A program made the translations under genes and the position numbers. Positions 55,004 through 64,000 of a stretch of DNA of 64,000 nt are shown here, in pieces. Where the stretch lies: the NCBI RefSeq assembly GCF_009649685.1, contig NZ_WJPK01000002.1, positions 536,202 to 600,201 of the forward strand, read 5' to 3'. Within the stretch, counting starts at the first letter, position 1. Each line of letters opens with the position of its first letter. Source of the DNA: Flavobacteriaceae bacterium EG-1 (GTDB lineage: Bacteria; Bacteroidota; Bacteroidia; Flavobacteriales; Flavobacteriaceae). The notes under the pieces are model-generated. The model made no database searches. It was not told the DNA's origin and worked only from the letters and a program-made list of their open reading frames with translations.

Positions 55004-56302
55004 ATGAAACGCTCACTATTTAATACCTCTATACTCGTATTTATTTTTTCCGTAGTATTCATAAACACCCCCCTTTATACGCAAGAATTCTTATACGGAG
55101 ATCAATTACCCGATGCACCAGAACTCTCTAAACGAGGTGATTATACCATTGGTGTACGTACGATGCATCTAACAAATAAAAATCAAATTGATATTATAAA
55201 TTCTAAAGAAGGTAAAGACCCTATATATGATAGACCTTTAACGGTGGAAATATGGTACCCCGCAAACAGCTCCGACAAGAACGAGATTGTAACCTATAAC
55301 GAAGTAATGGGTACCCGAGGCGACACACTTCGCCCAATAATTCCATTTACCTTTAAAGGACGAGCAATAAGAGATGCAAAGCCTAATTCCTCTGCAGGTA
55401 AATACCCATTAATTGTAGTAGCTCACGGATATGTTGGATCGCGATACTTAATGACCTATTTAACTGAAAACCTTGCTTCTAAAGGATATGTTGTGGTATC
55501 AATAGATCACACCGATTCAACTTTTAAAGATGCAAATGTATTTCAGAGCACCCTATTAAATAGAGCAAAAGATATTCGATTTGTGGTAGATCAAATCGCA
55601 AATTTAGGTTTAGCAGATAGCAAAGATTCATTATCTGGACTTATTGACTCTGAAAATATAGGAATTATTGGTTATTCAATGGGTGGTTATGGTGTGCTAA
55701 ATGTTGGTGGTGCTGGTTATAGTGATGGACTTGGTCAATTTTTTGGAGGTATGACAGGTGGTAGTTCTGCAATTTCAACATTACTAGCAAGCAATGAAGA
55801 ATACCAAAAACAAAATGACCCGCGCATAAAAGCCGTTGTAGCTTTTGCTCCATGGGGTATGGAACGAGGGGTTTGGGATGCCCAAGGGTTAAAAGGATTA
55901 ACCAAACCAACCCTGTTTATTGCAGGAAGCCAAGATGACATTTCAGGTTATGAAAAAGGCATAAAAGCCATTTATGATGGTGCAACAAACGCAGATAGAT
56001 ATTTACTTACCTACAAAAACGCAAGACATAATGTTGCAGCCAACCCACCACCAACAGAATCTCTTGCTCCCGGATTGCATATTGATGAATATTATCGTTA
56101 TGCTGACAGTTCTTGGGATCAACGTAAAATTAATAATGTAAATCAACATTTTGTTACCGCTTTTTTAGGGTCGCTTTTGAAAAATGAAGACCATTCCAAA
56201 TTTTTAAATATCCCTGAAAATTCAAATGACAAAGACTGGCCCGGTTTTAAACCAAGATCCTCAACAGGGATGGAATTGCTACATCAAAAAACAACTAATT
56301 AA
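55004..56302 (+). CDS. Secreted alpha/beta hydrolase (dienelactone hydrolase-like)
   Basis: A 432-residue exported protein. A signal peptide (NTPLYTQ) leads into an alpha/beta hydrolase: the oxyanion segment VVAHGYVGS, the nucleophile elbow GYSMGGYG, the acid in FIAGSQDDISG and the His in ARHNVAANP. The length and ending suggest a platelet-activating-factor acetylhydrolase-like or dienelactone-hydrolase-like esterase. ATG 55004 fits the signal better than 54980. Confidence 0.87.
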   Translation: MKRSLFNTSILVFIFSVVFINTPLYTQEFLYGDQLPDAPELSKRGDYTIGVRTMHLTNKNQIDIINSKEGKDPIYDRPLTVEIWYPANSSDKNEIVTYNEVMGTRGDTLRPIIPFTFKGRAIRDAKPNSSAGKYPLIVVAHGYVGSRYLMTYLTENLASKGYVVVSIDHTDSTFKDANVFQSTLLNRAKDIRFVVDQIANLGLADSKDSLSGLIDSENIGIIGYSMGGYGVLNVGGAGYSDGLGQFFGGMTGGSSAISTLLASNEEYQKQNDPRIKAVVAFAPWGMERGVWDAQGLKGLTKPTLFIAGSQDDISGYEKGIKAIYDGATNADRYLLTYKNARHNVAANPPPTESLAPGLHIDEYYRYADSSWDQRKINNVNQHFVTAFLGSLLKNEDHSKFLNIPENSNDKDWPGFKPRSSTGMELLHQKTTN

Positions 56303-56334
56303 ATAAAGTTGAAAAAGATTATGCTATAAATTAA

Positions 56335-56369
56335 TTGCGCTTAAACATCTGTTATAAAGGGTAAATTTG
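56335..56369 (+). promoter_or_regulatory. Promoter of the AraC-family gene
   Basis: A perfect -7 element TAAATTTG (56362-56369) follows a TTG at 56335-56337 with a 24-base spacing, 18 bases before the ATG. Confidence 0.5.
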
Positions 56370-56387
56370 TTTATTTAACCCCTTAGA

Positions 56388-57398
56388 ATGAAGCTAGATT
56401 CAATAATTCTTGTTTTAAGCTGTCTTGGACTTGTTCAAGCTGTTTTCTTGTGCACCTACCTTTTCACTTTTAAAAACGGCAACAAAAAAACTAATTTATT
56501 TTTAGCTTTTTTCCTTCTAGGGTTAACCATTAGAATTGGCAAATCGGTTTTAAACGTTTACCTCTCTCTTGAACCTTGGCAAAGAAACCTTGGAATTTCT
56601 GGCCTATTATTGTCTGGCCCAATGTTGTGGTTTTATGGTCGACTGCTTTTAAAAAAAGAGGGCGTTATTAGCACTAAAGATTATGCACATCTACTCCCCT
56701 TTTTCGGATTCTTTACCTTTTGTTACTTTATTCCAAATGACGGCACTAAATTCTCATATATTATTTATATATCTGTCTTTATTCATCTTCTAGTATATCT
56801 TATATTATCCACATTAATTTATATCAGTCACAAAACTAAAACGGATGCAACAATTACTGTTATTTATCGAAATCTGCTTGTAGGAACTGGTTTAATATGG
56901 ACCTTTTATATGGGTAATTTAGCAGGCTTATTTCCATTTTACATAGGCGGTGCTATTTTTTTCTCTCTTTTAGTTTATATTTTTTCATTCCTTCTTTTAA
57001 AGAAACCGCTTTTTGTAGTCGAAAAATATGCGAACTCTTCAATGGATAAAGAGACGTCAAAAAAACATTTAAATCAATTAAAATCACTTTTTAAGAACGA
57101 ACAACTGTATTTGGACAACATGATTAATTTGGATCAAATTGCTGAAAAGATGAAGATTTCACCTCGAAATCTCTCACAAGTGATTAATGAAAATGAACAA
57201 AAAAATTTCTCTGAATTTGTAAACGAATATCGAATTGAAAAAGCTAAATTATTATTAATTGATTCAAAATACTTACAAGAAAAGATTGCCACAATAGCCT
57301 ATGAATGTGGTTTTGGAAATGTAACCTCTTTTAACATTGCGTTTAAATCGGCAACAAAACTCACACCATCCCAATACCGCAAGCAAAATAAAAACTAA
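56388..57398 (+). CDS. Membrane-bound AraC-family regulator
   Basis: A 336-residue regulator. Seven hydrophobic helices (about residues 5-210) are followed by a C-terminal AraC HTH pair (about 235-333; NLSQVINENEQKNFSEFVNEYRIEKA, IAYECGFGNVTSFNIAFKSATKLTPSQYRK). This membrane AraC type is frequent in Flavobacteriia. Its likely targets are the adjacent dehydrogenase and hydrolase genes. Confidence 0.92.
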   Translation: MKLDSIILVLSCLGLVQAVFLCTYLFTFKNGNKKTNLFLAFFLLGLTIRIGKSVLNVYLSLEPWQRNLGISGLLLSGPMLWFYGRLLLKKEGVISTKDYAHLLPFFGFFTFCYFIPNDGTKFSYIIYISVFIHLLVYLILSTLIYISHKTKTDATITVIYRNLLVGTGLIWTFYMGNLAGLFPFYIGGAIFFSLLVYIFSFLLLKKPLFVVEKYANSSMDKETSKKHLNQLKSLFKNEQLYLDNMINLDQIAEKMKISPRNLSQVINENEQKNFSEFVNEYRIEKAKLLLIDSKYLQEKIATIAYECGFGNVTSFNIAFKSATKLTPSQYRKQNKN

Positions 57399-57423
57399 AT
57401 AATTTTTAATTTTTCGTTTTAAG

Positions 57424-57433
57424 AATCATGATT
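57424..57433. promoter_or_regulatory. 10-base palindrome between the AraC and dehydrogenase genes
   Basis: A perfect palindrome aatcatgatt lies about 55 bases before the dehydrogenase ATG; a partial copy of half of it (gaatcat) lies at about 57468. A candidate binding site for the upstream AraC-family protein; chance is not excluded. Confidence 0.2.
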
Positions 57434-57487
57434 TTTAAAGGATTCTGTTCTAATTGTTCTGATTTTTGAATCATCCAATTATCAAAA

Positions 57488-58702
57488 ATGAAAACGATTT
57501 CCTTATTCATTATACTTATCTTTTTTTCTTGCACTCAGTCAAAAAAAGAACAACATACTCCAATTGAAATTATTCCTAAAAAAGAAATGATTATTGATGG
57601 CCTATCTCGCCCGTGGAGTATGGCATTTTTATCTGAAGATGAAGTGTTGCTTTCTGAAAAAGATGGAGACTTATTGCGGATTAACTTAACCACAAAAAAA
57701 AGAAAACGAATCAAAGGGTTTCCCGAAGATCGAATAGATAGTTTATTGTACCAAAAAAGTGATTTTGAACCAGGAGTATTTCCGAGTCGGATGCCCAATG
57801 GAACTAAAGAAACTTTTAATGCCGGGATTTTAGATGTTCAACTTGACCCTAATTATACTAAGAATAATAATATATACATCTCTTACGTCAGCAAAGGTTT
57901 GGGTGGCTCAACAACCAAAGTAATTAGAGCTCAACTAGAGAATGATTCTTTAAAAAATATAAAATCTATATTCTTGGCTTTACCTTATTCTCATGGAATG
58001 TACCATTATGGAGGCGGAATGACTTTTGGTAAGGACAACAAGTTATATGTTACTATTGGTGAGCGTTTATTCAATGAAGATAATCAACCCGAAATACCAA
58101 TCGCTCAAAACATTGAAGATCGTAGAGGTAAAATTTATCGCCTTAATTCTGATGGATCTATTCCGGCTGATAATCCCGATTTTGGTGAGAATGCAATACC
58201 TGGATTGTTTGCCATAGGAATTAGGGCAGCTCAAGGTATAACAGTTGAGCCCAAAACAGGAAATATTTGGTTTAGCGAGCATGGTACAACTCAAGGTGAC
58301 GAAATAAACATGTTGTCTAAAGGTGCAAACTACGGCTGGCCAGTTATTACTACTGGAAAATATAGAGGAAACAATTTCATTCCAAAAAAAATAAAAGGAG
58401 TAGTATACACAAACCCTAAATGGTTTTGGCTACAGACTGTCGCTCCAACCGGACTTACATTTTACACAGGAGATGAATTTCCGCTTTGGAAAAATAATTT
58501 AATAATTCCCGGTTTATCTAGAGGTAGTCTTTGGAGGGTTCGTATTGAAGGAGAAACGGTAAAAAGCATGGAAGAGCTATTTATTGATGACCGCGAACGC
58601 TCGAGAAAGGCAATTCAAAGTCCTAATGGCAAACTATACATTTTAACTGAAGACCTCTCCAATCGGACAAACGGAAAGATAATTCGAATTAAACCCGAAT
58701 AA
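57488..58702 (+). CDS. PQQ-dependent sugar dehydrogenase-like lipoprotein
   Basis: A 404-residue lipoprotein (lipobox FFSC) with the glucose/sorbosone dehydrogenase propeller. Family marks are LSRPWSMAFL, GGGMTFGKDNKLYVTIGERL, IYRLNSDGSIP, WFSEHGTTQGDEINML and GANYGWP. Family members oxidise aldoses or act on cofactor-free substrates; PQQ synthesis genes are not here. Probably in one unit with the next gene. Confidence 0.9.
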   Translation: MKTISLFIILIFFSCTQSKKEQHTPIEIIPKKEMIIDGLSRPWSMAFLSEDEVLLSEKDGDLLRINLTTKKRKRIKGFPEDRIDSLLYQKSDFEPGVFPSRMPNGTKETFNAGILDVQLDPNYTKNNNIYISYVSKGLGGSTTKVIRAQLENDSLKNIKSIFLALPYSHGMYHYGGGMTFGKDNKLYVTIGERLFNEDNQPEIPIAQNIEDRRGKIYRLNSDGSIPADNPDFGENAIPGLFAIGIRAAQGITVEPKTGNIWFSEHGTTQGDEINMLSKGANYGWPVITTGKYRGNNFIPKKIKGVVYTNPKWFWLQTVAPTGLTFYTGDEFPLWKNNLIIPGLSRGSLWRVRIEGETVKSMEELFIDDRERSRKAIQSPNGKLYILTEDLSNRTNGKIIRIKPE

Positions 58703-58720
58703 TAATTAAAAAAATAAATT

Positions 58721-59149
58721 ATGCAAAAGCTTATAATTTTTATCGCTTTATTGATGGTTGGAACACTAAAAGCGCAATCAGACGAAACCGAAATTCGCCA
58801 AGCACTTCAGTTATATATAGATGGAAGTTCTTATAATGATCCTAAAAAAATAACTGAACCATTTTATGAAGATGTTCAAATGTTTTTATCTAAAAAAGAC
58901 CAACCTATCTTCATTCTTTCTATTTCGGAATATGCAGCCTTGTTTGAAAATAGAGAAAAAGGGAAATTCAATGGAAGAGTTGGAAAAATACTAACAATTG
59001 ACCAACAAAATGATATAGCTCTAGCAAAGGCCGAAATTCTTATTCCAAAAGAGAATCTACGTTTTATTGATATGTTTATCCTTAAAAAACTCGAAAGCGG
59101 ATGGAAGATAATTAGCAAAGCAGCAACACTAATGCCAGAAGAAGAATAA
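58721..59149 (+). CDS. NTF2-like (lumazine-binding-type) secreted protein
   Basis: A 142-residue exported protein: signal peptide (LMVGTLKAQ) and a cone-shaped NTF2-like domain (DETEIRQALQLYIDGSSYND, then FYEDVQMFL, KPFIDMFIL-like strands and GWKIISKAA). It follows the dehydrogenase by 18 bases. Enzyme or ligand-binding role unknown. Confidence 0.83.
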   Translation: MQKLIIFIALLMVGTLKAQSDETEIRQALQLYIDGSSYNDPKKITEPFYEDVQMFLSKKDQPIFILSISEYAALFENREKGKFNGRVGKILTIDQQNDIALAKAEILIPKENLRFIDMFILKKLESGWKIISKAATLMPEEE

Positions 59150-59160
59150 CGTTATCTTAT

Positions 59161-60192
59161 TTACTCCGGCAAAACGCCTTCTTTTTCCCAATTATTAACC
59201 CAATCAGACATAACTGATACCCAAGCATCACCATCATTTAAACAAGCAATATGGCGATAATCTCCACCACCAGCTTCCTGAAATTGGTGCTTACCTTCCA
59301 TCGCAATTTCCTCTAGCGTTTCAAGGCAATCTGAAACAAAAGCAGGGGTAATAACTGCTAAGTTCTTTTTCCCTTCTTCGGCAAGTCGCACAAACTCAAA
59401 ATCTGTATATGGTTTTAACCATGGGTCATTTGGTAATCTAGACTGAAAAGAATTACTGATTTTATCATCTGGTAAATTCAAGTACGCTTTAACCTTTTTA
59501 GTAGTTTCAAAGCATTGATGACGATAACATGTATTGTGAGCAACTGAATTTGTATTACAGCAATTTCCATCTATTTTACAATGAAATCGTGTTGGGTCAC
59601 TTTTTCGAATATGCCTTTCTGGAATGCCATGATAAGAAAATAATACATGGTCGTAATCAAAACCATCTAAACCTTCTTTAATACGCTCAGATAATACCCT
59701 AATAAAATCTTCATTCTTATAAAATGCAGGTAGCGTGGTTATTTTAACATTAGCAAAAAATTCTTCTTGAACTTCCATGGTTTTCACCACTACGGTTTCA
59801 AAACTAGACATGGCATAATGCGGATATAAAGGAACTAACAAAACCTCATCTACACCCTTATTTACAAGTTCTTGTAATGCATTTTTAATAGTCATTTTGC
59901 CATATCGCATCCCTAGAGCAACGGGCATTTTAGTTTGATTTTGAACTTTTTCTGTAAAACGTTCCGAAATTACTACTAAAGGCGAACCTTCGTCCCACCA
60001 AATTTTTGCGTACGCCTCTGCAGATTTTTTAGGACGTGTTCTTAATATAATACCTCGTACAATTATATTCCTTAGCCAATTAGGCACATCAATTACCCTT
60101 TCATCCATTAGAAACTCATCTAAATAGGGTTTTACATCTTTCGCTGTTGGACTTTCGGGTGATCCTAAATTAACAAGTAGTACTCCTTTCAT
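59161..60192 (-). CDS. hemH: Ferrochelatase
   Basis: A 343-residue ferrochelatase, inserting Fe2+ into protoporphyrin IX. The conserved metal His lies in FSYHGIPERH, and the C-terminal Glu in DCLETLEEIAMEG. A Cys-rich loop (FHCKIDGNCC, NTCYRHQC) is notable and could bind Fe-S as in some bacterial ferrochelatases. Single gene, convergent with the accessory block. Confidence 0.96.
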   Translation of the reverse strand: MKGVLLVNLGSPESPTAKDVKPYLDEFLMDERVIDVPNWLRNIIVRGIILRTRPKKSAEAYAKIWWDEGSPLVVISERFTEKVQNQTKMPVALGMRYGKMTIKNALQELVNKGVDEVLLVPLYPHYAMSSFETVVVKTMEVQEEFFANVKITTLPAFYKNEDFIRVLSERIKEGLDGFDYDHVLFSYHGIPERHIRKSDPTRFHCKIDGNCCNTNSVAHNTCYRHQCFETTKKVKAYLNLPDDKISNSFQSRLPNDPWLKPYTDFEFVRLAEEGKKNLAVITPAFVSDCLETLEEIAMEGKHQFQEAGGGDYRHIACLNDGDAWVSVMSDWVNNWEKEGVLPE

Positions 60193-60473
60193 CTGTAATT
60201 TCTAATGTTTTTCAAAAGTCAGAAGTAAATCACAAATATACCTCCTAAATGAGATTCTCATGATAGCGGGTCATTTCACGATTATAACTTCTTTTTAAAG
60301 CGCAAAAATACTACATGTAACCAAATTCCGTTAAAATAATTCGTGGCATTATTGATAGCACAATAAGAATTGGTTATAATAGACCGTTCTTAGTTTGGTT
60401 TTATTGTTTTAAACGATTAATATATTCGTGTTTTAGGCATCTAATTTATCTCAAAATTCCCGGAAGAATATAT

Positions 60474-63400
60474 ATGCAAAAGAAGTTTACTTTAGTTTTG
60501 TTATTAATTGTTGCTGGTCTCTCTGCTCAGTCAAGTGACGACACGCTAAATAAAAACACGAATAGTTTGCTTTGGGAAATTTCCGGAAATGGATTATCTC
60601 AATCATCATATCTCTACGGCACAATGCATGTGAGCAAGAGAATTGCATTTCGTTTGGACGATGTCTTTTATGAAGCCTTAGATAAAAGCGAAGTTGTTGC
60701 TCTTGAATCTGACCCCGATACATGGCTCGAGAATTCTGATAATTTTGGAGGTATGGGTACTGGTTTGAACCCTAGCGGATTCTACTCAACTCCTTTCGTT
60801 CTAAAAAATCCAAAAAAAGAAGAAATTGGCGCTTACCTTTCTTTTGAAGACCGACGTGTCAACAATATCCTTTATCGCACAAACGAATACTCCCAAAACT
60901 TTGAAGAAGAGACTTACCTAGATATGTTTATCTATCAAGCTGGTAAAAAATTCGAAAAACCAGTTATTGCTTTGGAAGACCTTGAAGAATCGGCAGCGCT
61001 TGTAGGACGAGCAAGTCTTAATGCAATGAAGCAAAAACCAGATGAATGGTTGCAAAAAAAAATGCAAGAACAAGATCCTATGAGCATTTTACAAGATGCT
61101 TATAGAAATAGAAATATCAATTTGCTAGACTCTATAGATAATGCAATGTATACAAAGCATTATTTAAAAAATATGTTGTATACACGTAATCAAAACATGG
61201 CCGACCGACTCGATTCGGTTATGCAAACTTCCAAAGTTTTTACCGGAATAGGTGCTGCGCATCTTCCAGGAAAAAATGGTGTGATTGCCATGCTCAAAAA
61301 GAAAGGTTATATTGTAAAACCTTTAACTTCTAAAGCAACCCATAAAGGAAAGCGTTTAAAGGAAATGTTTGAAACTAAAATCAGACAGAATGGTTACAAA
61401 ACTGCTCAACCCGATGATAGTTTCTTTTCAATTAATTTACCCAATAAATTATACCCGGTTGCCGAATATTTAAACACCACATACATTTCTCCAGATCTTG
61501 CTAATGGTAGTTATGTTATGGTCAATAGAATTCCAACTTTTAAATACCTCAAACAAGATGATGTTTTTTCGCTTGATGATATTGACAAACTATTATTCGA
61601 AAACATCCCAGGCAAAATTGAAGAAAAAACAAGAATCAAGCGAAATGGTTTCGAAGGTCTAGACATAAAAAATAAACTTAAAAATGGAGACCATCAACGT
61701 TATCATATTTATTTAACTCCACTTGAAATTGTCATTTTTAAAATGGGTGGTGAAAGTGATTTTGTATTAAAACACTCCGACACTATTTTCAATAGCATAC
61801 AATTTAGAAAACCTATTAAAAAACAGGTTTCCATAGCTTCTGCTTTTAAAGATTTTGAAGTTACAATGCCATCTTTGTACAATTTTAAAAACCAATTGCG
61901 TAATGGAGATCGCTTTGTAGAGGCATATGATTCTATCTCAGATTCGTATTACTTTCTACGAAAAACTACCTTAAATGATTTTAACTTTATAGAAGTAGAT
62001 TCTTTTGAACTAAACCAAATTCAGAAAAGATTTTATCAAGATTTAAAGCTAAAACCTACATATGATAAAGTTCAATTGAATAGCCTTACCTCTAAAGCAA
62101 CTATTGATGCAGGGCAGCAAAAAAACATCTATCTAAAAACTGCTTTTAAACGAGGCGACTATTACCTTTTAGGAATAGTTACTAGTAATAAAGAAAGGGT
62201 TGCTCCTTTTTTTAATTCTTTCAAAATAAAAGAAGCTACTTACAAAAATAAATTTGTAAAAATACGAGATACTGCAATGCTTTTTAGCACTGTTTCAAAT
62301 GTAAAGCCCCCAAAATTTGTTGAAAATTCTAACAACTATTATACGGGCGCCGAAAAACCAAAAGCATATAATTCTTTCAATAAAAAGTCTATTTATAAAA
62401 ACAAGAACAATGAAGCTATTACAGTAGAATTAAATAAGGCACACGATTTTATGATGCTGCCTTCAATAGATTCATTATGGTCTATTCGCAAAAAAAATCA
62501 TGCCTATAAAGAATTCATCATTTACAAAGAAAAAGATACCACCTATGGCGACGGCACACATGAACTACAATTAACATTAACCGATACGGCTAGCACTAGA
62601 GGCATCCTAATAAAAAATGTAATTAAAAACGGACTTGCATATGAGTTAAAGGCACAGGTAGACACCCTTGAAAAACCAAGTAAATTCGTTGGTGAGTTTT
62701 TCGATAATTTTAAACCTATTGATACCGTAATTGGCAAATCTATTTTTGAAGATAAAACTTCGGCCTTCTTTAAAGCACTAAGAGAAAATGATAGTATTCT
62801 TATAGATGGTTACAACTTAATATCATTTAAGAATACAGCAGTAGATTCGTTAAAGTATTATATTGAAAAGTTCGATTTTAAGGACGACCAAAAATATATT
62901 CAGTCTTTCCTTATTCAAAAACTAGGCAAACTAAATGACCCTAAAGGCATTGATTTCTTTAAAAGGTTCTATGCCAAATCTTATAATAATTCAGATGCAC
63001 AGACTAAAATTTTAAAGTCAGTAACTAAAAATGCTGATGCAAAATCGGTAAAATTATTGTTGGAATTATTGGCTCAAGACTTGCCTCTGACGTCTAACAG
63101 ACACGAGATAACTCAAATCTTTAGGCCCTACATGGATAGTTTACCAATGGCTAAAAAATTATACCCAGAATTATTAGACTATAGTGGCATTGAAGAATAT
63201 AAATCGCCTATTTTCTCTTTACTAGCGCGTTTGGTAGAAAAAGAAATTGTTAAACCCAAGAGTTATAAGAAATATCGAAAGCAAATATTAAATGACGCCA
63301 AAATCCAACTAAAACGGCAATTGAGCAGGTCTAGCAGTTACGGAAGTCCTACAGCAGCGTTTATTGAACCTAACAATACAAATAATGGCATATTAGAAGC

Positions 63401-64000
63401 TTATGCTGTTTTACTCTACCCGTTTATCAATGAAAAAGATATTACACAGTTTTACAACCGATTACTTTTAGTTAAGAATAATCGCATTAAAACAACTTAT
63501 TTATCGCTCTTAGCTAAAGATGAAGCACTATTTCCTGCTGGTATGTTGCAAGAAATTGCCGAAGATATCAACGGACGTTTATTCTTGTTCAATAAATTGA
63601 AAAAAATAAACAAATTGAAGCTTTTTCCATCGACCTTCAAAACAGAACAGGCTCTAGCAGAAGCTAGTGTTTATGAGTTTTCTCATTACAATAAAAAACA
63701 AGATTCTATAGTATTTGTTGACAAAAAACCATTGAGTTATAACGGCAAATCGTATACAGGTTATTTCTTTAAAACAAGAGATAACCAAGAATATGATAAA
63801 AACTTTACTATGAATCTGGTCGTCTTTGAAAATGGAAAACCGCTATCTACTAATCCATATTACAAGAATGCTGGAATGCGGATAGAAGACACTGAAACTG
63901 ACCAGGATGTAATTGATTTTGTTATTGAAGAATTTCAATTAAAAGACCGAAATAGAGCAGAAGTTTACAAGCCAAACGGATATGGTATTTACGGCCATTA
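60474..64000 (+). CDS. TraB/GumN-domain protein (3' end outside window)
   Basis: The frame opens with an ATG at 60474 and stays open to the window end, at least 1175 residues. After a signal peptide (IVAGLSAQ) an N-terminal TraB/GumN domain is visible: LLWEISGNG, SSYLYGTMHVSK, EVVALESDPDTW, and GIGAAHLPGKNGVIAMLKKKGY. The following 850 residues are a large helical and beta-rich extension without recognised catalytic motifs. Long TraB proteins of this kind occur in Flavobacteriaceae; their role is unknown. Shorter minus-strand frames inside it are shadows. Confidence 0.85.
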   Translation, partial: MQKKFTLVLLLIVAGLSAQSSDDTLNKNTNSLLWEISGNGLSQSSYLYGTMHVSKRIAFRLDDVFYEALDKSEVVALESDPDTWLENSDNFGGMGTGLNPSGFYSTPFVLKNPKKEEIGAYLSFEDRRVNNILYRTNEYSQNFEEETYLDMFIYQAGKKFEKPVIALEDLEESAALVGRASLNAMKQKPDEWLQKKMQEQDPMSILQDAYRNRNINLLDSIDNAMYTKHYLKNMLYTRNQNMADRLDSVMQTSKVFTGIGAAHLPGKNGVIAMLKKKGYIVKPLTSKATHKGKRLKEMFETKIRQNGYKTAQPDDSFFSINLPNKLYPVAEYLNTTYISPDLANGSYVMVNRIPTFKYLKQDDVFSLDDIDKLLFENIPGKIEEKTRIKRNGFEGLDIKNKLKNGDHQRYHIYLTPLEIVIFKMGGESDFVLKHSDTIFNSIQFRKPIKKQVSIASAFKDFEVTMPSLYNFKNQLRNGDRFVEAYDSISDSYYFLRKTTLNDFNFIEVDSFELNQIQKRFYQDLKLKPTYDKVQLNSLTSKATIDAGQQKNIYLKTAFKRGDYYLLGIVTSNKERVAPFFNSFKIKEATYKNKFVKIRDTAMLFSTVSNVKPPKFVENSNNYYTGAEKPKAYNSFNKKSIYKNKNNEAITVELNKAHDFMMLPSIDSLWSIRKKNHAYKEFIIYKEKDTTYGDGTHELQLTLTDTASTRGILIKNVIKNGLAYELKAQVDTLEKPSKFVGEFFDNFKPIDTVIGKSIFEDKTSAFFKALRENDSILIDGYNLISFKNTAVDSLKYYIEKFDFKDDQKYIQSFLIQKLGKLNDPKGIDFFKRFYAKSYNNSDAQTKILKSVTKNADAKSVKLLLELLAQDLPLTSNRHEITQIFRPYMDSLPMAKKLYPELLDYSGIEEYKSPIFSLLARLVEKEIVKPKSYKKYRKQILNDAKIQLKRQLSRSSSYGSPTAAFIEPNNTNNGILEAYAVLLYPFINEKDITQFYNRLLLVKNNRIKTTYLSLLAKDEALFPAGMLQEIAEDINGRLFLFNKLKKINKLKLFPSTFKTEQALAEASVYEFSHYNKKQDSIVFVDKKPLSYNGKSYTGYFFKTRDNQEYDKNFTMNLVVFENGKPLSTNPYYKNAGMRIEDTETDQDVIDFVIEEFQLKDRNRAEVYKPNGYGIYGH

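Noticed and set aside
60487-60723. Minus-strand frame near the TraB gene
   Set aside because: It lies inside the open plus-strand TraB/GumN frame that runs to the window end.
1-64000. tRNA, rRNA, CRISPR, prophage or complete IS elements
   Set aside because: None could be supported: no cloverleaf, no spaced identical repeats, no transposase or integrase ORF.

Overview
The window is AT-rich chromosomal DNA of a member of the Flavobacteriaceae (phylum Bacteroidota), most likely a marine relative of Maribacter, Zobellia or Arenibacter. Several things point there: a TonB-dependent receptor, a type IX secretion (T9SS) sorting domain, a PitA-type transporter with a PhoU-like tail, HemJ in place of other protoporphyrinogen oxidases, many SPII lipoproteins with short lipoboxes, and promoters with the Bacteroidota -7 element TAnnTTTG instead of sigma70 boxes. 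No rRNA, tRNA, CRISPR array, complete insertion sequence or prophage was seen.

Layout. 1-7.4 kb is a phosphate-uptake region: a TonB-dependent receptor cut by the window edge, a stand-alone CarboxypepD_reg-like protein, a MORN-repeat protein, an OprP/OprO-like porin and a PitA-PhoU fusion. The intergenic spaces here carry direct repeats of TAACnTT in exact 11-bp register, the geometry of a Pho box. 7.5-10.2 kb holds a CAP-domain lipoprotein, a SpoIIAA-like protein and a sialidase. 10.2-12.3 kb is a housekeeping yicC-gmk-nadD operon. 12.4-24.1 kb is a sugar-oxidation locus: two GMC oxidoreductases with a Cys motif, one gluconate-2-dehydrogenase-subunit-3-like partner, a DUF1080 hydrolase, three TIM-barrel isomerase/lyase-like proteins, a Gfo/Idh/MocA oxidoreductase and an MFS permease. 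It looks like a complete 3-keto-glycoside pathway: oxidise at C3, cleave, rearrange or reduce.

24.2-29.8 kb holds a TrpB2-like enzyme, two tiny membrane-peptide ORFs and ribonucleotide reductase nrdB-nrdA. 30.2-37.3 kb is accessory: a repeat-bearing surface protein with a T9SS partner, a PhcB-like methyltransferase, small lipoproteins and long gene-poor gaps. 37.3-40 kb encodes a LytTR regulator and its TPR-linked LytS-type kinase. 40-52.4 kb is mostly core genes: DUF3109, MarC, CtpA, dCMP deaminase, HupE, DnaJ/TerB, bacilliredoxin, PlsC, HD hydrolase, crotonase, histidine kinase and HemJ.

52.4-59.1 kb is a second accessory block lying between hemJ and hemH. It holds a DinB protein, a TlpA thioredoxin, a pseudogene with two in-frame stops, an aldo/keto reductase, an alpha/beta hydrolase, a membrane AraC regulator, a PQQ-type sugar dehydrogenase and an NTF2-like protein. 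The window ends inside a very large TraB/GumN protein.

The points most worth following are the Pho-box-like arrays (including one that points at no gene), the duplicated glycoside-oxidation module with a single small subunit, the paired micro-ORFs at 25.8-26.1 kb, and the broken gene at 53.7 kb.
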